From: Pseudomonas sp. S31
GTDB taxonomy: Bacteria; Pseudomonadota; Gammaproteobacteria; Pseudomonadales; Pseudomonadaceae
Reading direction: 5' to 3'
NCBI RefSeq assembly: GCF_016648105.1
Contig: NZ_JACVVE010000004.1
Location: 62,001-126,000, forward strand
Length of the DNA stretch: 64,000 bases
Part shown: positions 31,114 through 38,958 of the stretch, in pieces
Numbering within the stretch: position 1 is the first letter of the stretch
How the letters are laid out: the number at the start of each line of letters is the position of its first letter
Notes under the pieces: model-generated
Told to the model about the DNA's origin: nothing
What the model saw: the letters and a program-made list of their open reading frames with translations, nothing else
Database searches by the model: none
Program-made: the position numbers and the translations under genes

Positions 31114-31359
31114 ATGGCTAACAATCAAGACAAGGGCAGCGCCCAAGGCGGCAATGCCCAGAACGATATGGACAAGACCGGCCAGAAAGGAGGCCAGGGA
31201 TCGGGCGGTGGCATGCAGGACCAGCAAAGAGGTGGACAGCAGTCCGGCCACAAGCCCGAGGACAAGATGAACAAGGACTGGGAAAAATCCAGGGACACGG
31301 GAAGCCAGGGTGGGCAGAAAGCCCCAGGCGGAACTCAGCAGAAAGATCAGGACCGTTGA
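31114..31359 (+). CDS. Small hydrophilic Gly/Gln/Lys-rich protein
   Basis: This 81-residue protein has no hydrophobic stretch and is built almost wholly from Gly, Gln, Lys, Asp, Ser and Asn. Repeated KGGQ/GGQQ patterns recall bacterial stress-related hydrophilins, but I cannot assign a family. GAGG sits 8-11 bases before the ATG, and the codon use looks coding. It stands alone between the receptor and the fluoride genes, with a REP element after it. A role in desiccation or osmotic protection is only a guess from composition. Confidence 0.75.
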   Translation: MANNQDKGSAQGGNAQNDMDKTGQKGGQGSGGGMQDQQRGGQQSGHKPEDKMNKDWEKSRDTGSQGGQKAPGGTQQKDQDR

Positions 31360-31380
31360 TGTTCGTGGATGTCTAGCAAC

Positions 31381-31424
31381 CCCGACAAGCCAGCTCCCCT
31401 CGTAGGAGCCGGCTTGCCGGCGAT
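31381..31424. repeat. REP palindrome
   Basis: ACAAGCCAGCTCC and GGAGCCGGCTTG form imperfect arms around CCTCGTA. The right half, GTAGGAGCCGGCTTGCCGGC, is the common P. putida REP form. It may also act as a 3' end for the small gene upstream. Confidence 0.8.
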
Positions 31425-31479
31425 GGTGAAATATCAGGAAACACTCGCCCGACTCGTCTGCATCGGTTAGCATCCCTGC

Positions 31480-31543
31480 CCAGGAGATGGTGATCCTCCT
31501 TGAATCGCCGCAATCCCCTGCGGCTGATGACGCCTACAGATAC
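31480..31543 (+). ncRNA. Fluoride riboswitch (crcB motif)
   Basis: The stretch carries the conserved landmarks of the fluoride aptamer in order: GGAGATGG, CCTCC, a short A/T linker, CGCC, and the hallmark GGCTGATGACGCCTACAG. It lies in the leader of the CLC gene 83 bp downstream. A 9-base perfect complement to the conserved 3' strand CGCCTACAG occurs at 31560-31568, suggesting an alternative fold that reports fluoride binding. No poly-U terminator follows, so control may be on translation or through Rho. Confidence 0.9.
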
Positions 31544-31625
31544 CTGACCTCCGTCGGGGCTGTAGGCGCATGCGCGCAACTACCCCCTTCGTTGGTCAGC
31601 CCGATCCTCTTCGAGCTCATGGCCA

Positions 31626-32873
31626 ATGCAAAAACCACATCGTTTCGAACAACTCGCCCTGCTGCCCTACCTCGGCAAGTGGCTGCTCATCGCCAGCGCA
31701 GTCGCCGCACTGGCGGGCAGCGCCTCGGCGTTTTTCCTGATCGCCCTCGACCAGGCCACGAACTGGCGAGAAACCCATCCATGGGTGATCTGGCTGCTAC
31801 CGGTCGCAGGCTTGCTGGTCGGCCTGGTCTATCACCTGGTCGGCAAACCGGTGGACGCCGGCAACAACCTGCTCATCGACGAAATCCACGACCCAAAGCA
31901 GGTGGTGCCCCTGCGCATGGTACCGCTGGTGCTCGGCGGCACGCTGGTGTCGCACCTGTTCGGTGCCTCGGTTGGCCGTGAAGGCACTGCCGTGCAGATG
32001 GGCGGCGCCCTGGCCGACCAGCTCACCTACCTGCTGCGCCTGGACCGCAGCGACCGCCGCGTGCTGCTCATGGCCGGTATGGCCGCAGGCTTTTCGTCCG
32101 TGTTTGGCACCCCGCTGGCTGGCGCGGTCTTCGGCCTCGAAGTGCTGGCGATCGGGCGTATGCGCTACGACGCGTTGTTCCCCTGCATCGTCGCCGCCAT
32201 CGTGGCCGACCAGGTGTGCCTGGCCTGGGGCGTTCAGCACAGCCAATACACCGTCGGTGAAATCGTGCCGTTCGGTGTGTGGAGCGTAGCCGCAGTGGTG
32301 ATCGCCGGCATACTGTTCGGCCTGGTGGGCATGCTCTTCGCCACCGCCACGCACAAGCTCGGGGCCCTGGTGAAACGCTCCATCACCTATGCCCCGTTGC
32401 GTCCGTTGCTGGGTGGGGTGGTGATCGCCAGCGCCGTGTTCGCGCTGGATGCCCATCAGTACATCGGGCTGGGCATTGGCGATATCGTGCGTTCGTTCCA
32501 GGAGCCGATGCAGCCTTGGGATTTCTTCGGCAAGCTGGTGTTCACCGTGGCGTCGTTGGGCACGGGCTTCAAGGGTGGCGAGGTCACACCGCTGTTCTAC
32601 ATCGGCGCAACGCTGGGCAACGCCTTGGCGCCGGTGTTGCACATGCCGTTTGCATTCATGGCCGGGATTGGCTTCGTGGCAGTTTTTGCAGGAGCGGCCA
32701 ACACGCCTGTCGCTACCACGTTGATGGCGATGGAGCTGTTTGGTGCCGATATCGGGCCTTGGGCGGCGATCGCTTGCGTGACGGCGTATCTGTTTTCCGG
32801 GCATGCGGGGATTTACCAGGCGCAGCGGGTGGGCCACGCAAAGCTTCGGCGCCGGAGCGCAGATAGCGTGTGA
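31626..32873 (+). CDS. CLC-F type fluoride exporter (fluoride/proton antiporter)
   Basis: This 415-residue CLC-family membrane protein is about the length of the short fluoride-selective CLCs and has no CBS domains. It has roughly ten hydrophobic helices. The filter regions read GNNLLIDEI (about 79-87) instead of GSGIP, and GREGTAVQMG (117-126) with the gating glutamate E119. A C-terminal GGEVTPLFYIGATLG follows. These are features of the CLC-F branch. The fluoride riboswitch upstream settles the physiological role: export of toxic fluoride from the cytoplasm. The ATG at 31626 fits the family start; its ribosome-binding site (GAG) is weak, in keeping with leader control. Confidence 0.92.
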   Translation: MQKPHRFEQLALLPYLGKWLLIASAVAALAGSASAFFLIALDQATNWRETHPWVIWLLPVAGLLVGLVYHLVGKPVDAGNNLLIDEIHDPKQVVPLRMVPLVLGGTLVSHLFGASVGREGTAVQMGGALADQLTYLLRLDRSDRRVLLMAGMAAGFSSVFGTPLAGAVFGLEVLAIGRMRYDALFPCIVAAIVADQVCLAWGVQHSQYTVGEIVPFGVWSVAAVVIAGILFGLVGMLFATATHKLGALVKRSITYAPLRPLLGGVVIASAVFALDAHQYIGLGIGDIVRSFQEPMQPWDFFGKLVFTVASLGTGFKGGEVTPLFYIGATLGNALAPVLHMPFAFMAGIGFVAVFAGAANTPVATTLMAMELFGADIGPWAAIACVTAYLFSGHAGIYQAQRVGHAKLRRRSADSV

Positions 32874-32959
32874 TTGGCGAAGGCAGAGGTGAGCCGGTAG
32901 ACGCGGGTTCATCGGGGCGCGGCCTCCGCGAAAGGGCCCGCCCAGCGGATGATCGCCCC

Positions 32960-33271
32960 TCATCCAAGCGCAGCGTAGCGTTGCAGAAGCCGTGGGTTGC
33001 TGATCGCCAGCTTGGCCTGCGTGAGCGCAAGCAGGCTGCTCCACGCAGTGCCCTGATCATGCTCGCCCGTACGTATCGCCAACGCCAGCCGGCGCTCATT
33101 CAGGACAGTCTCCACGGCAGGCGTGGCAGTTTCCCGCGCGGCGATCGCCAACGCGTTGGCGATCATGCGGGCCTCGTAATGCAGGTGCTCCGGCAACGCC
33201 GGCAGCAGCTTGTCCAGCAAGCTGGCACGCGCCGTCAGCATCAGGTCGCTGGCATCAGGTAGTCGGCTCAT
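32960..33271 (-). CDS. Small LvaB-like partner protein of the kinase (DUF6285-like)
   Basis: This 103-residue helical protein (LLDKLLPALPEHLHYEARMIANALAIAARE) overlaps the kinase gene upstream by 4 bp (ATGA), so the two are translationally coupled. In the levulinate pathway of P. putida the small LvaB protein is needed with the APH-like kinase LvaA to phosphorylate 4-hydroxyacyl-CoA. Size, gene order and overlap match that pair. I infer that it is an essential subunit or activator of the neighbouring kinase. It is the last gene of the long leftward train, and its 3' end faces the fluoride exporter gene. Confidence 0.85.
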   Translation of the reverse strand: MSRLPDASDLMLTARASLLDKLLPALPEHLHYEARMIANALAIAARETATPAVETVLNERRLALAIRTGEHDQGTAWSSLLALTQAKLAISNPRLLQRYAALG

Positions 33272-34308
33272 CGGGCGCTCCCGGCAGTCAGGTTGAGGAT
33301 TTCGATCTCAAGCTCCGGCAGCAACCTGCCAGTCAAGGCCAGCTCCAGCGAGCGCTCCTGCCCGCTCAGGTGCCGTTGCGCCTGCTGCAGAGCGATCACG
33401 CCCCAGCGTAGATGCGCCAGTACCTGCCAGAACACCAGGTCGGCGCGACTCACCGCCACGCCACCTGCGTTACGGTAGGCTGCCAGGAAGTCGTGCAGAT
33501 CGCCGATCCCGCCCGCATCGCGCTGCGGTGCGGCAAAGCGCCAACAACGTGCGCTGAACCAGCCAAGGTCTTCGCGTGGGTCGCCGCAACTGGCGAACTC
33601 CCAGTCGAGGATACCGCTGAGGCGGCCCTGGTCGACCAGGTAGTTACCCGTGCGAAAGTCCCGATGGATCATCCGCACCGGCAACGCCTCGGGCAGGTTC
33701 AGCTCGCACCAGCGCAAGCCCCATTCCAGTACCGGCTGTGGCTCTTCCAGGCTGTCGAGGTACTCCCGGTACGTTTCGATAGCCACCACGGCAGATGGTT
33801 TTTCCGGTACCTGCAAGAAAGCCAGGCCCGCCATTTCTGGCGTCAGCCGGTGCAGGTTGGCCAGGCTCTGTGCCAGGTCGTCCAGCAGCAGCCGCGTCTG
33901 CGGCTCGCGGGTCAGGCGGTGGCCTGCGGCGCTGCCAGGCAGGTGCTGCATGAGAAAGTAGGGGCGCTGCAAGGTCGGGCTGTGCGCCACCAGCAGCAAT
34001 GGCCGGGGTGCGCGCACCCCGGCATCGACCACCCGGCTGAGCACGGCGAACTCCTGGCGCCGGCCAAGGCTGACGTTCACCGACGAGGGCGAGTCGGTAC
34101 GCAGCACCCAACGCTGCCGTCCTGCCTGCAGGCCACCTTCGACATCGACCTCCAGCGCCCAGTTTTCCTGGATGGCGCCGCCCGAGAGGCGCTGCGCCGA
34201 ATGAATCTGGATGTGCCGGGCGCCCAACTGCGGCGCCAGCTCGGCGGCCAGTGCCTGGCGCAGCGCCGGGGCGTCCAAATGGATGGGTGAAGCGGATTGG
34301 CGACTCAT
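33268..34308 (-). CDS. APH-like phosphotransferase, probable 4-hydroxyacyl-CoA kinase (LvaA / ACAD10-11 kinase type)
   Basis: This 346-residue kinase-fold protein shows the catalytic loop HRDFRTGN (D217, N222) and the metal-binding D235 in ILDWEFA, followed by GDPREDLGW. It resembles the phosphotransferases linked to fatty-acid catabolism, such as LvaA and the kinase domains of ACAD10/11, rather than drug-modifying enzymes. By that precedent it would phosphorylate the 4-hydroxyl of a 4-hydroxyacyl-CoA so that an acyl-CoA dehydrogenase-like partner can remove it. AAGGA precedes the ATG. It overlaps the LvaB-like gene and follows the histidine-phosphatase-family gene by 14 bp. The natural substrate here is unknown. 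Confidence 0.88.
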   Translation of the reverse strand: MSRQSASPIHLDAPALRQALAAELAPQLGARHIQIHSAQRLSGGAIQENWALEVDVEGGLQAGRQRWVLRTDSPSSVNVSLGRRQEFAVLSRVVDAGVRAPRPLLLVAHSPTLQRPYFLMQHLPGSAAGHRLTREPQTRLLLDDLAQSLANLHRLTPEMAGLAFLQVPEKPSAVVAIETYREYLDSLEEPQPVLEWGLRWCELNLPEALPVRMIHRDFRTGNYLVDQGRLSGILDWEFASCGDPREDLGWFSARCWRFAAPQRDAGGIGDLHDFLAAYRNAGGVAVSRADLVFWQVLAHLRWGVIALQQAQRHLSGQERSLELALTGRLLPELEIEILNLTAGSAR

Positions 34309-34322
34309 CTCGATCCTTGCAG

Positions 34323-34985
34323 TCAGATACGGCTCGCCAACTCGGCGGGCAGGTGATGGGTAGTGTTGAAACTGCGCAGCGACACCCGGCCCGGCTGGAA
34401 CACCAGTTCACTCAAGGCCACGTTATCGATTACCAGCAGCAGCTCGGCGAGGCGGCTATGCGGTAGTCCGAGTACCTCTGCCACCAGGGTTGCGATGGTG
34501 CCCGCCGAGGTCACCGCCAATACCCGACGGCCCTTGCCCGGCTGCTCGATGAGCTCCTGCAGCCAGGCCATCGCCCGCTTGGCGAAAGGCTCGACCGGCA
34601 TGCAATCGGCGATATCCTCGGCGCCGGCAGCCCAGCGACGGATCTCTTCGCCATACAGCCGCGCACGCGCAGCAGGCGCCTGCGACCAGGCAACCTTGCC
34701 CACCCGCAAGCGCGCCGAGCGCAGCAGCGCATTGCCCTCGGCAAACTCGTCGAGCGCCTCCATGGTCACACCCGCAGCCATTCCCGGCATGGCTGCCGAC
34801 ACGGCGGTGGCGGTGTCCAGGTGGCGCCGTCGCGGGCCGACCATTACCTGGTCGAAGCATAGGTCGCGCTCAGCCAGGGCGACCCCGGTGCTCAGCGCCT
34901 GGCGTAATCCCAGCGGCGACAGGCGGTCATAGTCGTCGGCACCGAACGAGGCCTGGCCGTGGCGCAACAGATAGAGACTGGACAT
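34323..34985 (-). CDS. Histidine phosphatase superfamily protein lacking the second catalytic His
   Basis: This 220-residue protein begins with the RHG motif (R8-H9-G10) of the phosphoglycerate-mutase-like phosphatases. The position where these enzymes carry the second histidine (V-x-HGG-x-I) reads VTSAGTI here, with S160 in place of His. GAGGAG stands before the ATG. It lies between an SDR and the APH-like kinase, with gaps of 10 and 14 bp, so it belongs to the same transcript. Its role beside a 4-hydroxyacyl-CoA kinase could be to act on the phosphorylated intermediate, but the altered active site makes ordinary phosphatase chemistry doubtful. Confidence 0.85.
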   Translation of the reverse strand: MSSLYLLRHGQASFGADDYDRLSPLGLRQALSTGVALAERDLCFDQVMVGPRRRHLDTATAVSAAMPGMAAGVTMEALDEFAEGNALLRSARLRVGKVAWSQAPAARARLYGEEIRRWAAGAEDIADCMPVEPFAKRAMAWLQELIEQPGKGRRVLAVTSAGTIATLVAEVLGLPHSRLAELLLVIDNVALSELVFQPGRVSLRSFNTTHHLPAELASRI

Positions 34986-34995
34986 GGCAAGCTCC

Positions 34996-35760
34996 TCAAA
35001 GCGAACTGACCAAATGGCCGCCGTCCACCGCCAGGGTGGCCCCGGTGATCGCCCTGCCCGCCTCCGAGGCCAGCAACAGCAAGGCGCCGTCGAGGTCGCG
35101 CGGTTCGGCGAAGCGCCGCTGCGGGATGCGCGCCATCAGCCTTTGCCCGGCCTCGCTGGCGAGGAACCCGGCATTGAGTTCGGTACTCACGTAGCCAGGG
35201 GCCAGGGCATTGACGCGGATGTCATGCCGAGCGAGCTCCAGCGCCAAGGCCCGGGTCAGTTGCAACACGCCGGCCTTGGACACCGCGTAGGGTGCCACCG
35301 CACCGGCCACCCGCTCGCCCAGAATCGACGCGATATTGACGATGCTGCCGCCACGCCGGGCCTGGCGCATATGCCGCGCGCCTTCGGTAGCCACCAGCCA
35401 GCAGCCCTTCAGGTTGGTGTCGATGACGTGGTCCCAATCGGCTTCGCTCTGCTCCAGTGCCGGCTTGCCCAAAGAGACCCCGGCATTGTTGACGATGATG
35501 TCCAGCCCGCCGTCGGCCTGGGCCGCTTGCAACCCCTGACGCACCGACTCGGCGTCGCACACGTCCAGCGCCAGGGCCTGGGCCCTGCCGCCACGCTCGG
35601 CGATACACGCCACCAGCGCCTCGAGCCGCTCGACCCGCCGCGCCGCCACCACTACCTGCGCCCCCGCGGCGGCCAGGGTCTGGGCGAAATGCTCGCCCAG
35701 GCCACTGGAAGCGCCGGTCACCAGGGCCCGCTTGCCCGTCAGGTCGAACAACCCGTTCAT
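34996..35760 (-). CDS. SDR family oxidoreductase (FabG/LvaD-like)
   Basis: This 254-residue short-chain dehydrogenase has the cofactor loop TGASSGLG (about 15-22), NNAG (about 90) and the catalytic YAVSK (about 158-162). It overlaps the upstream acyl-CoA dehydrogenase gene by 4 bp. Its place next to the ACAD and kinase genes mirrors the lva operon, where LvaD is an SDR. It probably oxidises or reduces a hydroxy/keto acyl-CoA of the pathway. The exact substrate and direction cannot be read from the sequence. Confidence 0.9.
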   Translation of the reverse strand: MNGLFDLTGKRALVTGASSGLGEHFAQTLAAAGAQVVVAARRVERLEALVACIAERGGRAQALALDVCDAESVRQGLQAAQADGGLDIIVNNAGVSLGKPALEQSEADWDHVIDTNLKGCWLVATEGARHMRQARRGGSIVNIASILGERVAGAVAPYAVSKAGVLQLTRALALELARHDIRVNALAPGYVSTELNAGFLASEAGQRLMARIPQRRFAEPRDLDGALLLLASEAGRAITGATLAVDGGHLVSSL

Positions 35761-36938
35761 GCGCCCTCCCCGGCCTTGCAGGCCTGGCGGTCGATATGCC
35801 GGGCAATGCTCCAGCGATGGGTTTCCGACGGGCCGTCATAGATGCGGAACGCCCGCAAGTCACGGAAGATCCGCGAGACGATGCGCTCACCCGTTACCCC
35901 GCTGCCGCCCAGCACCTGCACGCTGCGGTCGACCACCCGCCACAGCGCCTCGGAACACAGCACCTTGGCCACGCTGGACTCATGCCGCCCCTTGTTTCCC
36001 TGATCGAGGAGCCAGGCGCAATGCCAGATCGCCAGGCGCGCGCTGTGCAGGTCCATTTCGTTGTCGGCCAACTGGAAGCCGACGCCTTCGTGGTCGATCA
36101 GGCGCTTGCCGAAGGCCTGGCGCTGGGTGGCGTAGGCCACCGCTTCGTCATGCGCCCGGCGGGCCTGGCCGAGCCAGCGCATGCAGTGGGTCAGGCGTGC
36201 CGGTGCCAGGCGGACCTGAGCGTAGCGCAGGCCCTGGCCGGGCTCGCCGAGCACGTCCGCGGCAGGCACGCGCAAGCCTTCGAAGCGCACCACGCCGTGG
36301 CCGCCGGTGAAACAGGAGTCCAGCGAATCCATCAGACGCTCGACCCGCACGCCAGGCTGGTCCATGTCGGCCAGGAACATCGTGGCCTCGCCATCTTCCA
36401 GGCGCGCCATGATGATCGCGAAACCGGCCCCCCGGGCCCCGGTGATGAACCACTTGAGGCCATCGATCACGTAGTCGTCGCCGTCGCGCCGGGCCGTGGT
36501 CTGCAGCATCGACGGATCGGACCCGGCCCCCGGCGCCGGTTCGGTCATGCAGAAGCACGAGCGCACCCGGCCCTCGACCAGTGGCCTGAGCCAGCGCTGC
36601 TTCTGCGCGGGGCTGGCGACCTGCTCGAGCAGGTGGATATTGCCTTCGTCGGGAGCGTGGATGTTCAACGCCACCGGCCCGAGCGGCGAGTAGCCCGCTT
36701 CCTCGAAGACGATGGCCTTGGCCACATGGGACAGGCCCAGGCCACCGAACTCGACACCGGCATGCGGGCTCAGCAGGCCCCATTGCCGGGCATGCGCGAC
36801 CAGCTCGTCGCGCAGCGCTTCGTGTGGACCGTGGCCGTCCTGGCGGGCATCGTTTTCGTAAGCGGTGACCACCTCGGCGACGAAGTGCCGGGTGCGTTCC
36901 TGCAGCGCCTGCAGGGTTGGATCGAGTGTGAAATCCAT
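35757..36938 (-). CDS. Acyl-CoA dehydrogenase of the ACAD10/11-LvaC type
   Basis: This 393-residue flavoenzyme has the usual ACAD regions: CMTEPAPGAGSDPS (about 130-143), the WFITG FAD loop and a C-terminal helical domain. The segment that carries the catalytic base in ordinary ACADs (YEGT) reads YDGPSETH, with D368 replacing Glu. This matches the DGPDExH form of ACAD10/11-like enzymes, which work with a 4-hydroxyacyl-CoA kinase. The kinase lies three genes downstream. I infer that it handles the phosphorylated 4-hydroxyacyl-CoA and leads it to an enoyl-CoA. AGGAG precedes the ATG. Confidence 0.9.
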   Translation of the reverse strand: MDFTLDPTLQALQERTRHFVAEVVTAYENDARQDGHGPHEALRDELVAHARQWGLLSPHAGVEFGGLGLSHVAKAIVFEEAGYSPLGPVALNIHAPDEGNIHLLEQVASPAQKQRWLRPLVEGRVRSCFCMTEPAPGAGSDPSMLQTTARRDGDDYVIDGLKWFITGARGAGFAIIMARLEDGEATMFLADMDQPGVRVERLMDSLDSCFTGGHGVVRFEGLRVPAADVLGEPGQGLRYAQVRLAPARLTHCMRWLGQARRAHDEAVAYATQRQAFGKRLIDHEGVGFQLADNEMDLHSARLAIWHCAWLLDQGNKGRHESSVAKVLCSEALWRVVDRSVQVLGGSGVTGERIVSRIFRDLRAFRIYDGPSETHRWSIARHIDRQACKAGEGA

Positions 36939-36951
36939 GACGACTCCTGAT

Positions 36952-37734
36952 TCAGCGCGGGCTCATGCGAATGGCACCGTCCAGGCGCCAGCTGGCACCG
37001 TTGACATAGCCGTTCTCGATCATCGACACGGCCAGCGCCGCAAACTCCTCGACCTGCCCCAGGCGTTTCGGGAAAGGGACCGAGGCGCCAAGGGCATCCA
37101 GCACCGGCTGGGGCGAGCCCTTGAGCAGCGGGGTATCGAATATGCCGGGCAGGATGGTGTTGACGCGAATGCCCTCGTTGGCCAGGTCGCGGGCCACCGG
37201 CAAGGTCATGGCGACCACGCCCCCTTTGGACGCCGAATAAGCCGCCTGGCCGATCTGGCCATCCTCGGCCGCCACCGAGGCAGTGTTGATGATCACCCCA
37301 CGCTCGCCACCTTCCAGGGGCGCCAGGCTCAGTTGGCCGGCCGCCGACTTGGCCAGGGTGCGGAAGGTACCCAGAAGGTTGATCTGCACGATGCGCTCGA
37401 AGGCATCGAGCGGGAAATGGCGAATCTCACCGCTGGTCTTGTCCCGCGAGGCGGTCTTGATGGCATTGCCGGTTCCGGCACAGTTGACCAGCACCCGCTC
37501 CTGGCCCAGGGTCGCGCGGCTGGCGGCGAAGCCTTCGTCGACACTGGCGTCGCAGGTGACGTCGACCTTGAAGAAGGCCCCGCCGATCTCGGCGGCCAGC
37601 GCCCTGCCCTGTTCATCGTTGAGGTCGAACAGGGCCACTTTCACCCCATGTGCGGCGAGTGCGCGAGCCGCTGCCGCGCCCAGGCCGGAAGCACCGCCGG
37701 TGACCACCGCGACAATCGTGTTATCCAGTTTCAT
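36952..37734 (-). CDS. SDR family 3-hydroxyacyl-CoA dehydrogenase (HSD10-like)
   Basis: This 260-residue SDR has TGGASGLG (about 12-19), NCAG (about 84) and the catalytic YSASK (about 166-170). Its insertions and the C-terminal NGASWRLDGAIRM resemble type II 3-hydroxyacyl-CoA dehydrogenases (HSD10 group), which oxidise branched or cyclic 3-hydroxyacyl-CoA. It stands between the thiolase and the ACAD in the same transcript, with gaps of 13-18 bp. Oxidation of a 3-hydroxyacyl-CoA before thiolysis is the likely step. Confidence 0.9.
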   Translation of the reverse strand: MKLDNTIVAVVTGGASGLGAAAARALAAHGVKVALFDLNDEQGRALAAEIGGAFFKVDVTCDASVDEGFAASRATLGQERVLVNCAGTGNAIKTASRDKTSGEIRHFPLDAFERIVQINLLGTFRTLAKSAAGQLSLAPLEGGERGVIINTASVAAEDGQIGQAAYSASKGGVVAMTLPVARDLANEGIRVNTILPGIFDTPLLKGSPQPVLDALGASVPFPKRLGQVEEFAALAVSMIENGYVNGASWRLDGAIRMSPR

Positions 37735-37752
37735 GTGGGTTTCTCCTGGCGC

Positions 37753-38925
37753 TCAGAGGCGCTCGATGATCGTGACGTTGGCCAGCCCGCCGCCTTCGCA
37801 GACGGTCTGCAGGCCATAGCGCTTGCCTTCGCGACGCAGCGAATGCAGCAGCGTGGTGATCAGCTTGGTACCGGTGCCCCCGAGCGGGTGGCCCAGGGCG
37901 ATGGCGCCACCGTTGATGTTGAGGCGCGCAGGGTCCGCGCCGGTGGCCTGGAGCCAGGCCATCGGCACCGGGGCGAAGGCTTCGTTGACTTCGTAGAGGT
38001 CGATGTCGGCCAGGCGCAGGCCACTGCGTTCGAGGGCGCGTCGAGTCGCCGGGATCGGCGCCTCGAGCATGATCACCGGGTCATCGCCGAGCACGCTGAT
38101 GTGATGGACGCGGGCCAGTGGCTGCACGCCCAGGGCCTTCAGGCCGCGCTCGTTGACCACCATCACCCCGGAGGCGCCATCGCAGATCTGGCTGGCGTTG
38201 GCGGCGCTGATGCAGCCGCCCTCGACCAGCAGCTTGACCTCGGCGATGCCTTGCAGCGAGGCATCGAAGCGGATGCCTTCATCCTGGGTATGCCAGGCCT
38301 GGGAACCATCCTCCAAGGTGATCTGCACCGGCACGATCTCCGCGGCGAAACGCTCCTCCAGGGTGGCGGTGGCCGCCTTGCGATGGCTGTCCAGAGCGAA
38401 GGCATCCAGTTGCGCCTTGCCCAGCCCGTACTTGCGGGCGATGGCCTCGGCGCCGTCGAACTGGCTGAACACCACGCCTGGGTAGCGTTGCTGGATGGCC
38501 GGGCTGATGTACTGACCATAGCCGGCCTTCTCCGGCAGCCACTGGGCCATGCCCATCGGTACCCGGCTCATGCTTTCCACGCCCCCGGCGATGACCACGT
38601 CCTGGGTGCCGGAGAGCACCGCCTGCACGGCAAAATGCAGGGCCTGCTGGGATGACCCGCACTGGCGGTCGACCGTGGTGCCCGGCACGCTTTGCGGGAA
38701 ACCTGCGGCCAGTACCGCGTTGCGGGCGATGTTGGTCGACTGCTCGCCGAGCTGGCCGACGCAGCCCCAGATGACGTCGTCGATCAGCGCCGGATCGGCA
38801 TCGCAACGTTGCACCAGCGCCTTGAGCACCTGCGCCGAGAGATCGGCAGGGTGCCAGCCGGACAGCCGGCCATTGCGCCGGCCACCTGCGGTGCGGGCGG
38901 CGGCGACGATATAAGCTTCAGCCAT
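37753..38925 (-). CDS. Thiolase (acetyl-CoA acetyltransferase family)
   Basis: This 390-residue thiolase carries the acyl-accepting cysteine in DRQCGSS (about C89), the NEAFA and GHPLGGTGTK motifs, and the second cysteine in CEGGG near the C-terminus. I chose the ATG at 38925 (MAEAYIV) because it matches the family start and has AGAGGA upstream. It follows the FadB-like gene by 33 bp. It would cleave the 3-ketoacyl-CoA formed by the pathway and release acetyl- or propionyl-CoA. Confidence 0.93.
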   Translation of the reverse strand: MAEAYIVAAARTAGGRRNGRLSGWHPADLSAQVLKALVQRCDADPALIDDVIWGCVGQLGEQSTNIARNAVLAAGFPQSVPGTTVDRQCGSSQQALHFAVQAVLSGTQDVVIAGGVESMSRVPMGMAQWLPEKAGYGQYISPAIQQRYPGVVFSQFDGAEAIARKYGLGKAQLDAFALDSHRKAATATLEERFAAEIVPVQITLEDGSQAWHTQDEGIRFDASLQGIAEVKLLVEGGCISAANASQICDGASGVMVVNERGLKALGVQPLARVHHISVLGDDPVIMLEAPIPATRRALERSGLRLADIDLYEVNEAFAPVPMAWLQATGADPARLNINGGAIALGHPLGGTGTKLITTLLHSLRREGKRYGLQTVCEGGGLANVTIIERL

Positions 38926-38958
38926 TGTTGTTGTCCTCTTGTCATTGGCCAATGGGGG

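Noticed and set aside
29229..31124. A 631-codon minus-strand frame opposite the FepA-like receptor
   Set aside because: Same reason: the receptor is clearly coding on the plus strand, and the mirror frame has no family features.
32874..32959. Terminator or REP remnant between the fluoride exporter and the convergent small gene
   Set aside because: A CCTCCGCGAAAGGGCCCGC stretch recalls part of a REP unit, but no clear stem or T run can be drawn.
33268..34308. Aminoglycoside resistance gene
   Set aside because: The kinase fold is shared with aminoglycoside phosphotransferases, but the operon, the LvaB-like partner and the ACAD neighbours point to acyl-CoA metabolism.
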